A stretch of 64,000 bases of DNA from Tomocerus qinae (Eukaryota; Arthropoda; Collembola; Entomobryomorpha; Tomoceridae): positions 10,634,513 through 10,698,512 of the forward strand of contig CM034547.1 in the NCBI GenBank assembly GCA_020055645.1. Direction: 5' to 3'. The notes under the pieces were generated by a model that ran no database searches, had not been told where the DNA came from, and worked only from the letters and a program-made list of their open reading frames with translations. Each line of letters begins with the position of its first letter. The first letter of the stretch is position 1. The translations under genes and the position numbers were made by a program. Below are positions 38,590 through 49,000 of this stretch, piece after piece.

Positions 38590-39580
38590 CTATCTCTATA
38601 TATAATCCTAGACTTGATAAAGCAATAAATTTACCTGTCTATGTCTGTGCGTGTGGTAGGGAGAACCAAGGAAACCTACATAAATTACGTAACGCCAAAC
38701 CCACTCCCCCATGTGTAGCACAAGTGCTGACTGCAACACTTTTGAGTACCTCCTCCTCCCATCAACTGCACACGTAATATATGTAGGCTCCTTAAAAGCA
38801 AAATGCGCAAGCCCAATTCATGTTTTCAATAATGTACCCCAACGCATACCTCCATGTACTAAATTTAGCACACGAAGGTATGCGTTGGGGTACATTGTTG
38901 AAAACATTAATTCCTCTAAACCATCAAAAATGAGTCGTTTCATATTGTTATTATTATAAAATAGAAATTTATATCAGAAAGCTGAATGGTGATTGAATAG
39001 AAATGATTGGCGAAAGGGGAAATTTCGTAATGTGCATATTAAATAGCGTTTCAAAACTTTTAATCCAAATTGGTTCTGCTATATGTACAAACTTATTCAA
39101 CATTTTTTAGTAGAGCTGGGTTTACTTTTTACTACCCGCTTGATTCCTTTGTTCCATTTGGGACATCTTTTTGTAGAAATAAATATCTGTACTGGGAGCC
39201 TTTAAAATATTTATTTGTAAGTTGTACTCATGGGATTTGTACGTTTTTCCAAAATCCCACGGGGAATCTTATTTTTCTGATTTAAAAAGGGAGCTTTTTG
39301 GTGACTTTGTGGGCTTTTTTTCAAAAATGGAGTCTTTCATTGTTCCCTGTATTTGATGCTACGATGCACAGTTAATATGTTGGTTTAAGAAATTCTTTTT
39401 AGCAGGAAGTTGAGGCTGCAGCTAATTTTGTAACCGAAAGTATATTAATTTAAATATACTTTGTATTTACAAAGTTTACATAATAACCTAAGGGCTCTTT
39501 TCGAAATTGTTTTTATTACTGTGTTGGGTGGCTTGCTGAATTCCTCGTGAGTGCTAGGTTTGTCCCTTAGCTGGGTTTTC
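38590..39580 (+). repeat. Repeat B, copy 1 (inside element E)
   Basis: Matches 41815-44060 in opposite orientation over most of its length, e.g. GGTTCTGCTATATG, CCACTCCCCCATG and AATGCGCAAGCCCAATT. It carries the palindromic element P2 where the other copy is empty. Confidence 0.75.
38819..38908. mobile_element. Palindromic element P, copy 2, with AATT duplication
   Basis: 90 bases: CATGTTTTCAATAATGTACC at the left, GGTACATTGTTGAAAACATT at the right, with ACGCATACCT and AGGTATGCGT within; the stem is almost perfect with a short loop. Flanked by AATT at 38815-38818 and 38909-38912. The inverted copy of the surrounding repeat has a single AATT at 43555-43558 and no insert. Confidence 0.8.
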
Positions 39581-39639
39581 TAGTTAGTTCATAAGATTTA
39601 ACTATACTTTCCAGTGGGTTGCGTATAACCATGACCACG

Positions 39640-40189
39640 CACTAGTGAAGCCTCCCAAGGTTGCACAACCTTCAGTGGCTTCACAACCTCCTAAGGCCTC
39701 ACAACCTTAAACACGCAGAAACGGCAGTCTTACAGATTGGCACAATACAATATTGTGTCGACACATAGACTGCCACAGGCTCCTCGGCCTAAAAACGGGG
39801 GGCCACAAGACCGTCGGCCGGAAGTGGGAATCAATATGATTAACCACTTCCCATAGCAGCAGGTACGCTGCCAAACTGGCAGCAAGAACTGCCATAACCG
39901 GAGAATAGGGGGCTAAAATGAACCCTATAATCCTAATCCCCCTGGACTGCAAGATGAGGTAGGTGGGGCGGGGTGCCCAACTTCGTTTCTTTTCTCTTAT
40001 TTTATTTTGTGGTGGCAGGTGCTGCTGCTAAAACACCATATCTAAGCACTGATATGGTGTGGCAGAGCCTGCCGAGAATCAAAGTTGTCGCCAGGGGAGT
40101 TGGCAATGGGCCCGTACAGGTGGCCTGCGCCCTTGTCGTCAGCTCTACTCAATAGGCTGTTGACAACCCCTTATAATACATACATACAT
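39640..40189 (+). mobile_element. 5'-truncated non-LTR retroelement or SINE tail
   Basis: A 550-bp block of much higher GC than its surroundings ends in a CATA-type simple tail (ATAATACATACATACATA). It is flanked by 12-bp direct repeats ACCATGACCACG at 39628-39639 and 40190-40201. The tail and target duplication indicate insertion by target-primed reverse transcription. No reverse transcriptase is left, and no tRNA-like head was found. Confidence 0.75.
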
Positions 40190-40451
40190 ACCATGACCAC
40201 GAAATTGCATTTGTGAATTGAAGAGTATAGGTGTGATTAATTCGTTGCTGGTTTCTGATTGGCTGAGTCATAGTAACCAATTTTTGTTGTGTACAAGATT
40301 GAGAAGTAAATACTACAATTGCAAAGTATTTGCTTGACAGTAAAAGTTTTCTTTTATTCATATTCGATTTAAAGCAAATGCTTTTGCTTCTACCTTTTAC
40401 TTCAAGTCTAAACCTTTTACTTATACTTTTTACTTTGTAGTCCTAGATTAA

Positions 40452-41212
40452 GGTTGAGTATCAGTAATGTTAATTTCCTATCTCAGGAAAGTGAAAATAT
40501 CTGAAGTAATATTGCACGTACAAGATTTTGGTGACTATTGTTGGAAAGATTAAACATTTCCCTGGAACTTGTGGCCCTCCGAATTTTCAAAAACAAACCA
40601 AGTGGGTCATAATTAGCGTTTCAAAACAAAAAATTTATAGAAAAAGGGCGCGGAAATTTTCTACGACAATATTGTGATGTATTTTTATTACAATCAAATA
40701 ATTTAAAAATCTGAGAGCCACATGTTCCAGACAAATCCTGGAGGATCAACACAAAATTTACCGAAATGAAATCGGTTGATTATTTTTTGATTTATGTCCA
40801 CTATTATAAAGGTCTGTAATTTGAAAAAATGTATAAGCAAAACCATCAGAGAACGACCCACAAATCTAGAGTGGCAGAGTACACAAAACAAGTATGGAAC
40901 TAGAGTTACAGGTTACAGTGCACACTCAAAACAAACTAGATATTTTGTTTTCTGTCCTAGTTCCGTCTTTCTTACAGATTTTTGATCCGTTTGAAAATAT
41001 ATCCGGATTCTATAAAAGTTTGAATTGTCATCTATCTAATCTGTTGTTTGTGTGCGAGGGTAAATGTAATTTTGTGTTGGCGGAATTTGGAGTGCCAAAG
41101 GGACTACTTTATACCAGGGAAGGATTTAATTTTTAGTGCAGAGCAGTTAGCTTTGCTTTTGCTAGCATTGATGTACTTGTGGGAGGAGCTAAACCTCCAC
41201 TATTAGCCACCC
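40452..41212. mobile_element. TTAA-flanked 761-bp insertion in element E
   Basis: The right arm of E is interrupted exactly at TTAA (40448-40451 and 41213-41216). The left arm has the uninterrupted site CTTAATCTAGG near 38145. The ends are GGTTGAG and (reverse) GGGTGGC. A duplicated TTAA target is typical of piggyBac-type elements; no transposase is present. Confidence 0.65.
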
Positions 41213-41330
41213 TTAAGCATAAGCAAAAATAATTGCTAATAATATTTTTATTCATACCAAAGGAACCTTTTACTTCAAAAACTTTAAGTAAAAGCATAAG
41301 ATAGACTGATAGACCTTATTCATACCACTC

Positions 41331-41414
41331 AATGTACCCCAACAACGCATACCTCTATATACTTTTAGCACATGAAGGTATGCGTTGGGGTTGGGGTACA
41401 TTATCGAAAACATT
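41331..41414. mobile_element. Palindromic element P, copy 3 (right part, split by E)
   Basis: AATGTACCCCAACAACGCAT through GAAAACATT. Its first bases lie across element E at about 38018-38030 (TTCAATACAAT). A small GGGGTT duplication lies in the right stem. Confidence 0.65.
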
Positions 41415-41991
41415 AATTCTTATTCATACCAATCAATACCTACTCATATAGTAGTGTAGTGTGCATGTGTATGGTATAAATTTGAATAATTTTGTGGGAT
41501 GCTTTGTGTGCGCGCGCGGATATGATGGCAGTCGGTAGCCTGTCATTCTATAATTTTATTATCAGTCTATATTCTATATTATAAGATTTAATGCGTCTTC
41601 AACTCCAACAGATTTTGGAATACTATCAAATGGAATATCGTCAAAAAAATACTTCACTATTTAAATGACAATTATGAGGAACATTTTTTGTCTCTTTATT
41701 ATTTTTCAATTAAGCTATTAGTTTAAAAGCCTTTGCCACTTGAAATATTAAAAGTCCCCGGGGTTGGGTTGCTGCAAAAGGAGACGCAGTAACCGAAAAT
41801 ATTTTAAGTTAAGGGGCAAAACTAGCACTCAAGAGAAATTCAGCAGGCCACACATCACAGTAATAAAAATAATTTCGAAAAGATCCTTTTAGTAGGTTAT
41901 TATGTTATCTTTGCAAATACAAAGTATATTTAAATTAATATACTTTTATTTTCTACAGTAGTTGCAAAAAAAAAAATTACGTGCAGCCCAA

Positions 41992-42372
41992 GGTGTCGAG
42001 TGTGCCGTAAATGCCGCAAATTGAATTTACGGTATTTGGCGGCATACCGTAAATTATTTTTGACGTTTTTAGCTGTTTTTATACATAAATGATGTGGGAA
42101 GTGGGAAATAACAAGCTAAAAGTGCTTTTATACATCAATATTGTGTATTGACATTAGTATATCGGTATATGCCACTTATAGTGGCTGCATGAAAAGCCTT
42201 AAAAAGTGAAAACCCATTTTATAATTTATAAGAATTGTCATTTATTATAAATTGATCGAAATTATATTTTTTGTACTAAACTGTCTCTACCGTGTATTGT
42301 ATTCTACGGCTTTTACGGCATCTGAAAATAATATCTGTCGTGCGTCGTGCCAATATCCACTACGTCTTTATA
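41992..42372. mobile_element. MITE insertion with TGCCGTAAA ends
   Basis: Absent from repeat B copy 1. Near its ends are TGCCGTAAATGCCG and the inverted CGGCTTTTACGGCA. Exact borders and target duplication are not clear. Confidence 0.5.
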
Positions 42373-42729
42373 GTTTATACCCAACTTCCTGATAAAAAGG
42401 AATTTCCAAAACCAAAATAATAACTGTAGATCGTAGCATCAAATACAGGGCCCATTTTTGAAAAAAATCCCACAGTCACCAAAAAGCTCCCTTTTAAAAT
42501 CAGAAAAATAAGATTCCCCCTGAGATTTTGGAAAAGCGTACAAATCCCATTAGTACAACTTACGAATAAATATTTTTAAAGAAAAAAAATATTGGCCCCC
42601 AGTCACCAGTACAGTTATTTAATTTTACAAAAAGGTGTGCCAACTGGCACAAAAGGAATCAAGAGGGTTGTAAAAAAGTACTATAAATGTTAAATAAGTT
42701 TGTCCATATAGCAGAACCAATTGGGATTA

Positions 42730-42863
42730 GGCCCATATTTTTAATGACTCGACTCTCACGCACTTTTTACGCACTTTTTCGAGAGAGAAAGGTTCCTCGA
42801 TACGTACCTTACACTCTCAAAGAGTGGAGATTAGAGTGGGAGTGTTTACTTAAAATATGGGCC
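42730..42863. mobile_element. 134-bp TA-flanked MITE
   Basis: Ends GGCCCATATTTTTAA and TTAAAATATGGGCC, flanked by TA on both sides, and absent from the matching site of repeat B copy 1. This fits a Tc1/mariner-type non-autonomous element. Confidence 0.65.
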
Positions 42864-43011
42864 TATGATTATTTTGAAATGCTATTTAATTCGCACATTA
42901 GGATCATTACTTTTACGAAAAAATATCCTCTTTCGCTAATCATTTTTCATTCAATCACCCCTCACCATTCAACCTTCTTATGTAAATTTCTATTACTAGT
43001 GACCCCCAGTA

Positions 43012-43060
43012 CTGTTAGGCCCCCAGTACTGTTAGGCCCCCAGTACTGCTTTTAGATTTT
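43012..43060. repeat. Short tandem repeat, about three units
   Basis: CCCCCAGTACTG, mostly followed by TTAGG, occurs three times in a row. Confidence 0.85.
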
Positions 43061-43113
43061 ATGCAAAAATTGAATCCCACAAAGAAATCTAGTCAATAAT
43101 TTGCATTAATGTT

Positions 43114-43210
43114 CAGGGCCGCAGCGAGGCGGGGTGCCCACCCCACCCCGAAATCGAAGAAAAGGAATTTTCGTTTATTTCAATTATTTTTTGTCGCCCA
43201 TCCGGCCCTG
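43114..43210. mobile_element. 97-bp hAT-type MITE
   Basis: Ends CAGGGCCG and CGGCCCTG. Flanked by TTAATGTT (43106-43113) and TTACTGTT (43211-43218), an 8-bp target duplication with one mismatch. CAGRG-type ends with 8-bp duplications are the hAT signature. Confidence 0.7.
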
Positions 43211-44060
43211 TTACTGTTTAAGATATTGTACCCCAAAGCAGTTTACTCGAAGTTTAACACACGTAATGTGCCTATGTCGGGTGCCTTCCAAAGAATTAGA
43301 ATTTTGTATTTCATTGGCGGTTGCGCATTGCTACAAAATGGCAACATCCATGGCATAGAACATACATAGATAGATAGTTAGATACATACAACATAGGTAC
43401 AATCTTGTTTTATGAAATATGCATTGTATATACGCGCATGTGCATTGCAACAAAAAGCACCATTTCCCATGACATAAATAGATACTTGTGAAATAGGAAT
43501 AAACATTTTTATTTAGATAGATAGATGGAACGACTCATTCCATTGGTTCAGAGGAATTGGGCTTGCGCATTTTTGATTTTAAGTAACATGCATATATTAT
43601 TATTACTTGTGCAGTTGATGGGAGGATAGGAGGAGTTACTCAATAGTTTTGCAGTCGGCATGGGGGAGTGTGGTTTGCGTTACGTCATATATGCAGGTTT
43701 CCTAAGCTCTCCTCAAAGAGCTTCTAATAATACACAGGGAAATAGAGCAAAAGTGGAGAATATTTTTTTTATAACATTGATGAATAGCTCCGTCGTTAAA
43801 CGGCGCGAAAATTTACCGCTACCTACTAATACATCCGACAACTTCCGCCGTAAAACGGCGCGATTACCATACCTACTGATGCATAATCGAAGACAATAGG
43901 GATTGATTTTTGTACCATTGAAAGGCATTACGGTTTTGACTCTACTTTACGCAATCTGCAGGTTGCCAACTCTCTGGCTCTCCTATACCAGACAAATATA
44001 GATAGATATTTATAAGGATTGGTATTTTTTTAGGTCTGCGATTATATTATAGATAGATAA

Positions 44061-46029
44061 TATTTATTTATGTCCAATATTATGTTCCAAATATTTATCC
44101 ATGTTTAATTAATTATTTTTGATGATTATTTTTGATTATTATAAAGCTTTGTAATGTTGAATGTATTGATTTACATTTTAGGGTTAGCATATTTTTGTCA
44201 TGCTTATAATATTTAATAAATAAATAATAAAACCAGTCACACAGCTTTCAATTCTCCATTATATAAATTATTAGTTGTACAATATTTTTACATTTCTAAT
44301 AAATCTTAACATAATATATTCATACTAATGTTGTGATTTAATTATTATTTACTATAAATTACTATTTGTTGGACTAGAGAACGACATAACAAAAATAAGG
44401 TAGTATGGTTATTATTACCAATTAGAGGTGTCTACTCTTACGTACGCTCACTGTCTTACTGGACAATTCTATTGGGATTAATTTATTATCTGCAACCACA
44501 AACAATACTATAAAGCAATACTTCAATAATATATCTTACATAACATAAAAATATATTTTAAGGTGGGCGTCTACCTACTAAAGTAATTAGAGGAATCAGC
44601 TACTAAAAAACCCGATCAAATTATATTGCATTGAGTTCAATAACATTTCGAATTTTCCTTTTTCATTTCCAACCTAACTCAAAAACTGCTCAAATTCGGA
44701 TTTTCACCCAAAGGTTCACCCCACGTCCAGGAAGGATTCAAGTTTCAGGAAACCGGGGCTGTAATTTCTTTGGGCCACCGGAGGGTCGCCTAGGCGACCT
44801 GGGTGCCCAAAGCTTACTTTTTGACTGATCCTTGACTAAAAAAATGTTTTTCGAACGCCTGCGGTGCCCAAATATCGGTTTTCAGGCGCTTTTGGCAACC
44901 AAATACCGGTTTTTCGGGCGATGGTCTAAAGACATCCCGCCAAAAAATAATTTAAAAAAAATTTAATAATGTCTCGTGGCCTTTTGATGTCAAAATTGTA
45001 AAATGTTAAGAAACTTGCGACGTTCCAGGATAGTATACTTAATTTTGAGTCCTCATACGACCAGATTTACACAAAATTAATCGAGTTATCCAGGAAATGA
45101 TAGAGTAGGAAAACACATGGAGAAGCATAATGTGGTAGCCCCCTCACCTTAAGGATTAAGAATACAGTACTATAGTACAAATAACAGCTAAGATGACAAT
45201 CTGCTTTTTGATTTTGAGTTATAGGCATAACTTAAATCAGTTAAATCCTTAAAAATAACATTGCATTTGCACATAATATACTAATTATTCTGACTTAGAC
45301 ATGAATAGTATAAATTAAATATTTACTTAAATTTTACGATTGAACCAGCTTCCTCATTCAATATCCATAATTTTGACAATCATTTCATTTTCATGCATAT
45401 GGCTTTGATATTTCTGACAGGATGATGTAACTAGACAATAATAAATGACTCTTTGAATCTGAAATGTTATGGTTAACGTAACCTACATTCTTTGGGTGAT
45501 TCTCCAATCGTAGTCTACACTCTACACTATGCACGCCGCACACACTTTTCGAACTAAAGTTTCGTATGGCAAAACAAACGACCGTACTAGTAAATCATAT
45601 TTGTCTTCATAATTAATCTAGAAATATTACCCGAGAATTCGTGATACTGTACGTGACATTTTGGCAGTTTCTTAACGTAAACACAAGAGGCAGTTTATTT
45701 TAATCAACACGTTTGTGCTTTTTCGCAAAAAGGTACTTACTTTTAATTCATTCTGATCAAAACATCTACTCCAATCGGTAATAAAATCTCGTCATAAAAA
45801 TATATTCGAATAAAAAACAAAGATCGATACTCTGTCCATACTTCTGCTAATTATCATCATTTGAATCATAGTATTAGTGTAATATTATGGTCGAATTTAA
45901 AATATACTATGACCTATTACATATTTCACAGTAATTCTATATAAACCGGAAGATTCATATATAGAAGATAAGACTATTACCATTAAGACTTAAATAATTA
46001 CAATGCTATTACATCTAAAAACGTAACAA
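44061..46029. other. Gene-free AT-rich stretch
   Basis: No supported exon. A GC-rich patch at 44720-44900 includes the palindrome GGTCGCCTAGGCGACC and repeated GGTGCCCAAA; it is probably old transposon sequence. Confidence 0.4.
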
Positions 46030-49000
46030 TCATTTTTTACCTGACTCTTTTGACATATTTTTTTGTACATGAGTATTTTTACTTTTGCTGAGAGCTCGAA
46101 GTTGTTTAAAGATTTGCTTCTCCTTCATCTTCAGCATCTTTTCTGTTATTTTAACCTGTGATTGATGAGATTTCAGACACTTTCGAAGCCTTTTCAAATT
46201 GTCCGCTGCTTGGCTCAACTTTGTTTTAGAATTTTCGATGCCCATTGAGGACGAAACCAAAATTTCAATATCGTTTTGAGTTCCTAAAAATGTTTAATAA
46301 TTACGAGGTAATTTATTTACTACATGTAGTTCAATAAAATAATTATTTGAAGTGAAAGAATTACTTCGCCAATTATCCATGAGTGGCTTCTTTATTGAAT
46401 CAACTTGGCCATTCTCATCGCCTCCAGGATCAGGATCTATCTTCACTATAGAAGCTCCAATATGGCTGAAAGATTTTAAAATTAATTCATCTGTTTCATC
46501 ACTAGAACTTTGGTCGTCGGTATCGTCAGTGTGAGACGTAAATGACCCTCTCCTATTAACATGTCCTACTAATCCTGGTGTAACAACAGGAACTTTCAGG
46601 ATGTTCCCACATGACACAAGAAGAGGCTGACTGTCCATCGGAAGCGACTCCTTACAGTCTGTATGAGTTGTCTCTTCAGGTTTTGCAACGTTAACTATTG
46701 ACAACGATTGTAAATTGCAACTAGAAATGATGGGCACATTAAGAATACTACACATTTTCCCTTTACATTGATCCTGGTCTTCATCTGATTTCCCTGTGGA
46801 AAAATAATACAATTTAGTAAAAGTATGCCACCATAAAACAATCGGACCAGAAACATTAAATCATAAGACATTATTTATACTATTTTTGACATTACCTGAT
46901 GTGGAAGATTGCGCATAGCTTGGAATGTACTTCGGGTATATTATAGACATTCCATTTTTTATTACGTTTGATGTATTTAAATCTTTTTCAACCTCCCGAT
47001 TATCAACTGTTGTCAGTAGATCTGATGAGCCAGTATGACACCCTGTAGATGTGTTAACCATTAAATCAGGAGGCATAGTTAACGAAAGGCTTTCGAGAAC
47101 AGTAGGGCTGCTTCGAGAAGTTTTATTTGGTGGAATTAAGAGGTGCGAAATATCACTGTAGCTATCCCAAGGGCGTTTTGTACCCCTAAGTCGACCATCC
47201 CTCTTTTCTCGCATAATTCTCTCAGTCAATACTAACCTCCACTCTGATTCACGTCCTAAAATTGTGATAATTAATTATAATAAATAAACTGTTAATTGGA
47301 AATTAGATTAAACTTGTACAGGGTCACCACTTATAAAAATCCCCCCACCACAGCCCAACACAGACTAGTTATCAAAATGGTCTATAAACCATCTTGCAGA
47401 GAATTGTTTTGCGAATCTAACCAATTCTAATGTCATGCAAATTGGTTAGGAAAAACCGGGTAAAAAATTTTTTGAAAATAAAAAGTTAACAAATTCTGCC
47501 CGCTATTTAACTTTTCGAATTTCCCCAGGTCCCCAAGAAATTTATTTAGGAATATTTTTTCAAAAACCATTTTTGGAATTGTATTATTGATTTTTCCACC
47601 AAATTTCATCAAAATCGGGGGTGGTTAATTTTTCAACTTTTCGAGATTTTTGTCAAAGTTGTTGGAAAATCTACCACTTCCGATTTTGATGAAAATTGGT
47701 GAAAAATTCACAAATGCGATTCTAATAATGATTTTGGAAATAATATTCCAAAATAGAATTCTTGGGGACCTGGGGAAATTCAGAAAGTTGGAAAGCGGGC
47801 AGAAATTTTCAACTTTTTATTTTCAAAAATTGTTTTACCCGTTATTTTACCGATTTGTATATTGTTTGGGTCGCTTAGATTCGCAAAAATATTCTGTACA
47901 AGATGGTATAATTGGTATATAGACCATAGACCATTTTGATAACTGGTCTGTGTTGGGCTCTGGTGGAAGAAATTATATAAGTGATGACCCTGTACATATC
48001 CGATAGCCGGCAGAAAATATGAACTTTTAGAATAATTACTATTTTTTTCCGATTTTGACGCTTGCTTCAATCCTAATGTTCCCAGGAACATGGACTTTGA
48101 TGGGTCGTTTATATTCTGTTTTAAGGACGGATCGTCAAAGGCAATCTGCAAAAGTTGTTGTTCAAATTCTTCCCGAAGTTTTAATTTTGGAGGAGATCCA
48201 GCTCGCATCTTCAACGGTGGAAGAGTCTTGTGCTCGCAACGGCTTATCAAAATCTTCAGCTCAATTTCTAGAATTATTACATAATATTATTAATAAAAAC
48301 TACGACATATGTTTGTGATTACCCAAACTTAAAATATCGAAATCAAGAGCTACCTGTTTTTTGCTCTGGAGTAATAAGCCCCAACTCGGCTAAAAAGTCT
48401 GTCTGCTCTTTTTCTTTGGTCGCTGAAATCTTTTTCTCTTCCTTTTTCTTTTGCAAAAATTCTGCAATAGATTCTTGTAAGCATTTTTCTTGGTCTAGTT
48501 TTCTTTCTAAGTAATTTTCTTTTACTCCGTTCCTTTCCAGTATTTCTTTCGAAACGCCTTCGAAAACAATATCTGCTTCTACTTTACAACTACCAGCATT
48601 ATTACTGTCATTAGAAACACCGGGAACATCACTTAAGGAAACAATTGATTTGGAAACTTCCACCGGTTCTGATTGCTGCAGAATTCCAGCAAAATTAACT
48701 TCATCATTCATATCATCCTTAGCCTCATTACCACAGTCAGGATCGGGATTATGCACAGATGTGATCATGAAAGAGTCACACGATCCTTCTGACTTGGCCA
48801 CACTAACAATGACTGAGTTGCGACCACTGGGACTTTCTTTTTCTTTCCTCATGTCAAGGGAAGCTACGTCACCGTACTTGTTTACCTCTTCGTTAGCTTC
48901 CAAAGGAGGACTAATAGTTTCACTTTTACATAAATAAGCTATCATAAATTTATTTGATGATCCTCCATAGCTGCCTGCTAAAATAGTATCAGTATTTGTT

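Larger units (their letters stand above)
38031..41330. mobile_element. 3.3-kb terminal-inverted-repeat element E
   Basis: Starts GAGTGGTATGAATAAGG and ends CCTTATTCATACCACTC. The inverted similarity runs more than 250 bases inward (38031-38300 against 40310-40450 plus 41217-41330), broken on the right by a later insertion. It is flanked by AAT on both sides, a possible 3-bp target duplication. No transposase is recognisable inside, so it is non-autonomous. It has split a copy of palindromic element P: CAATACAAT lies on the left and AATGTACCCC resumes on the right. A 3-bp duplication hints at the PIF/Harbinger class, but TWA would be expected there. Confidence 0.7.
41815..44060 (-). repeat. 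Repeat B, copy 2 (inverted, interrupted)
   Basis: The reverse complement aligns with 38590-39580. It is longer because of later insertions at about 41992-42372, 42730-42863 and 43010-43510. Confidence 0.7.

Noticed and set aside
39707-40155. Open frames in the GC-rich retro-insert
   Set aside because: Short, on both strands, with no reverse transcriptase, nuclease or gag motif; they reflect base composition.
44740-44830. GGTCGCCTAGGCGACC palindrome as a regulatory operator
   Set aside because: It sits in degenerate repeat-like sequence far from any gene; no second copy or family context was found.
47650-47922. Plus-strand 90-residue frame
   Set aside because: It lies wholly inside the arm of the TA-flanked foldback MITE.
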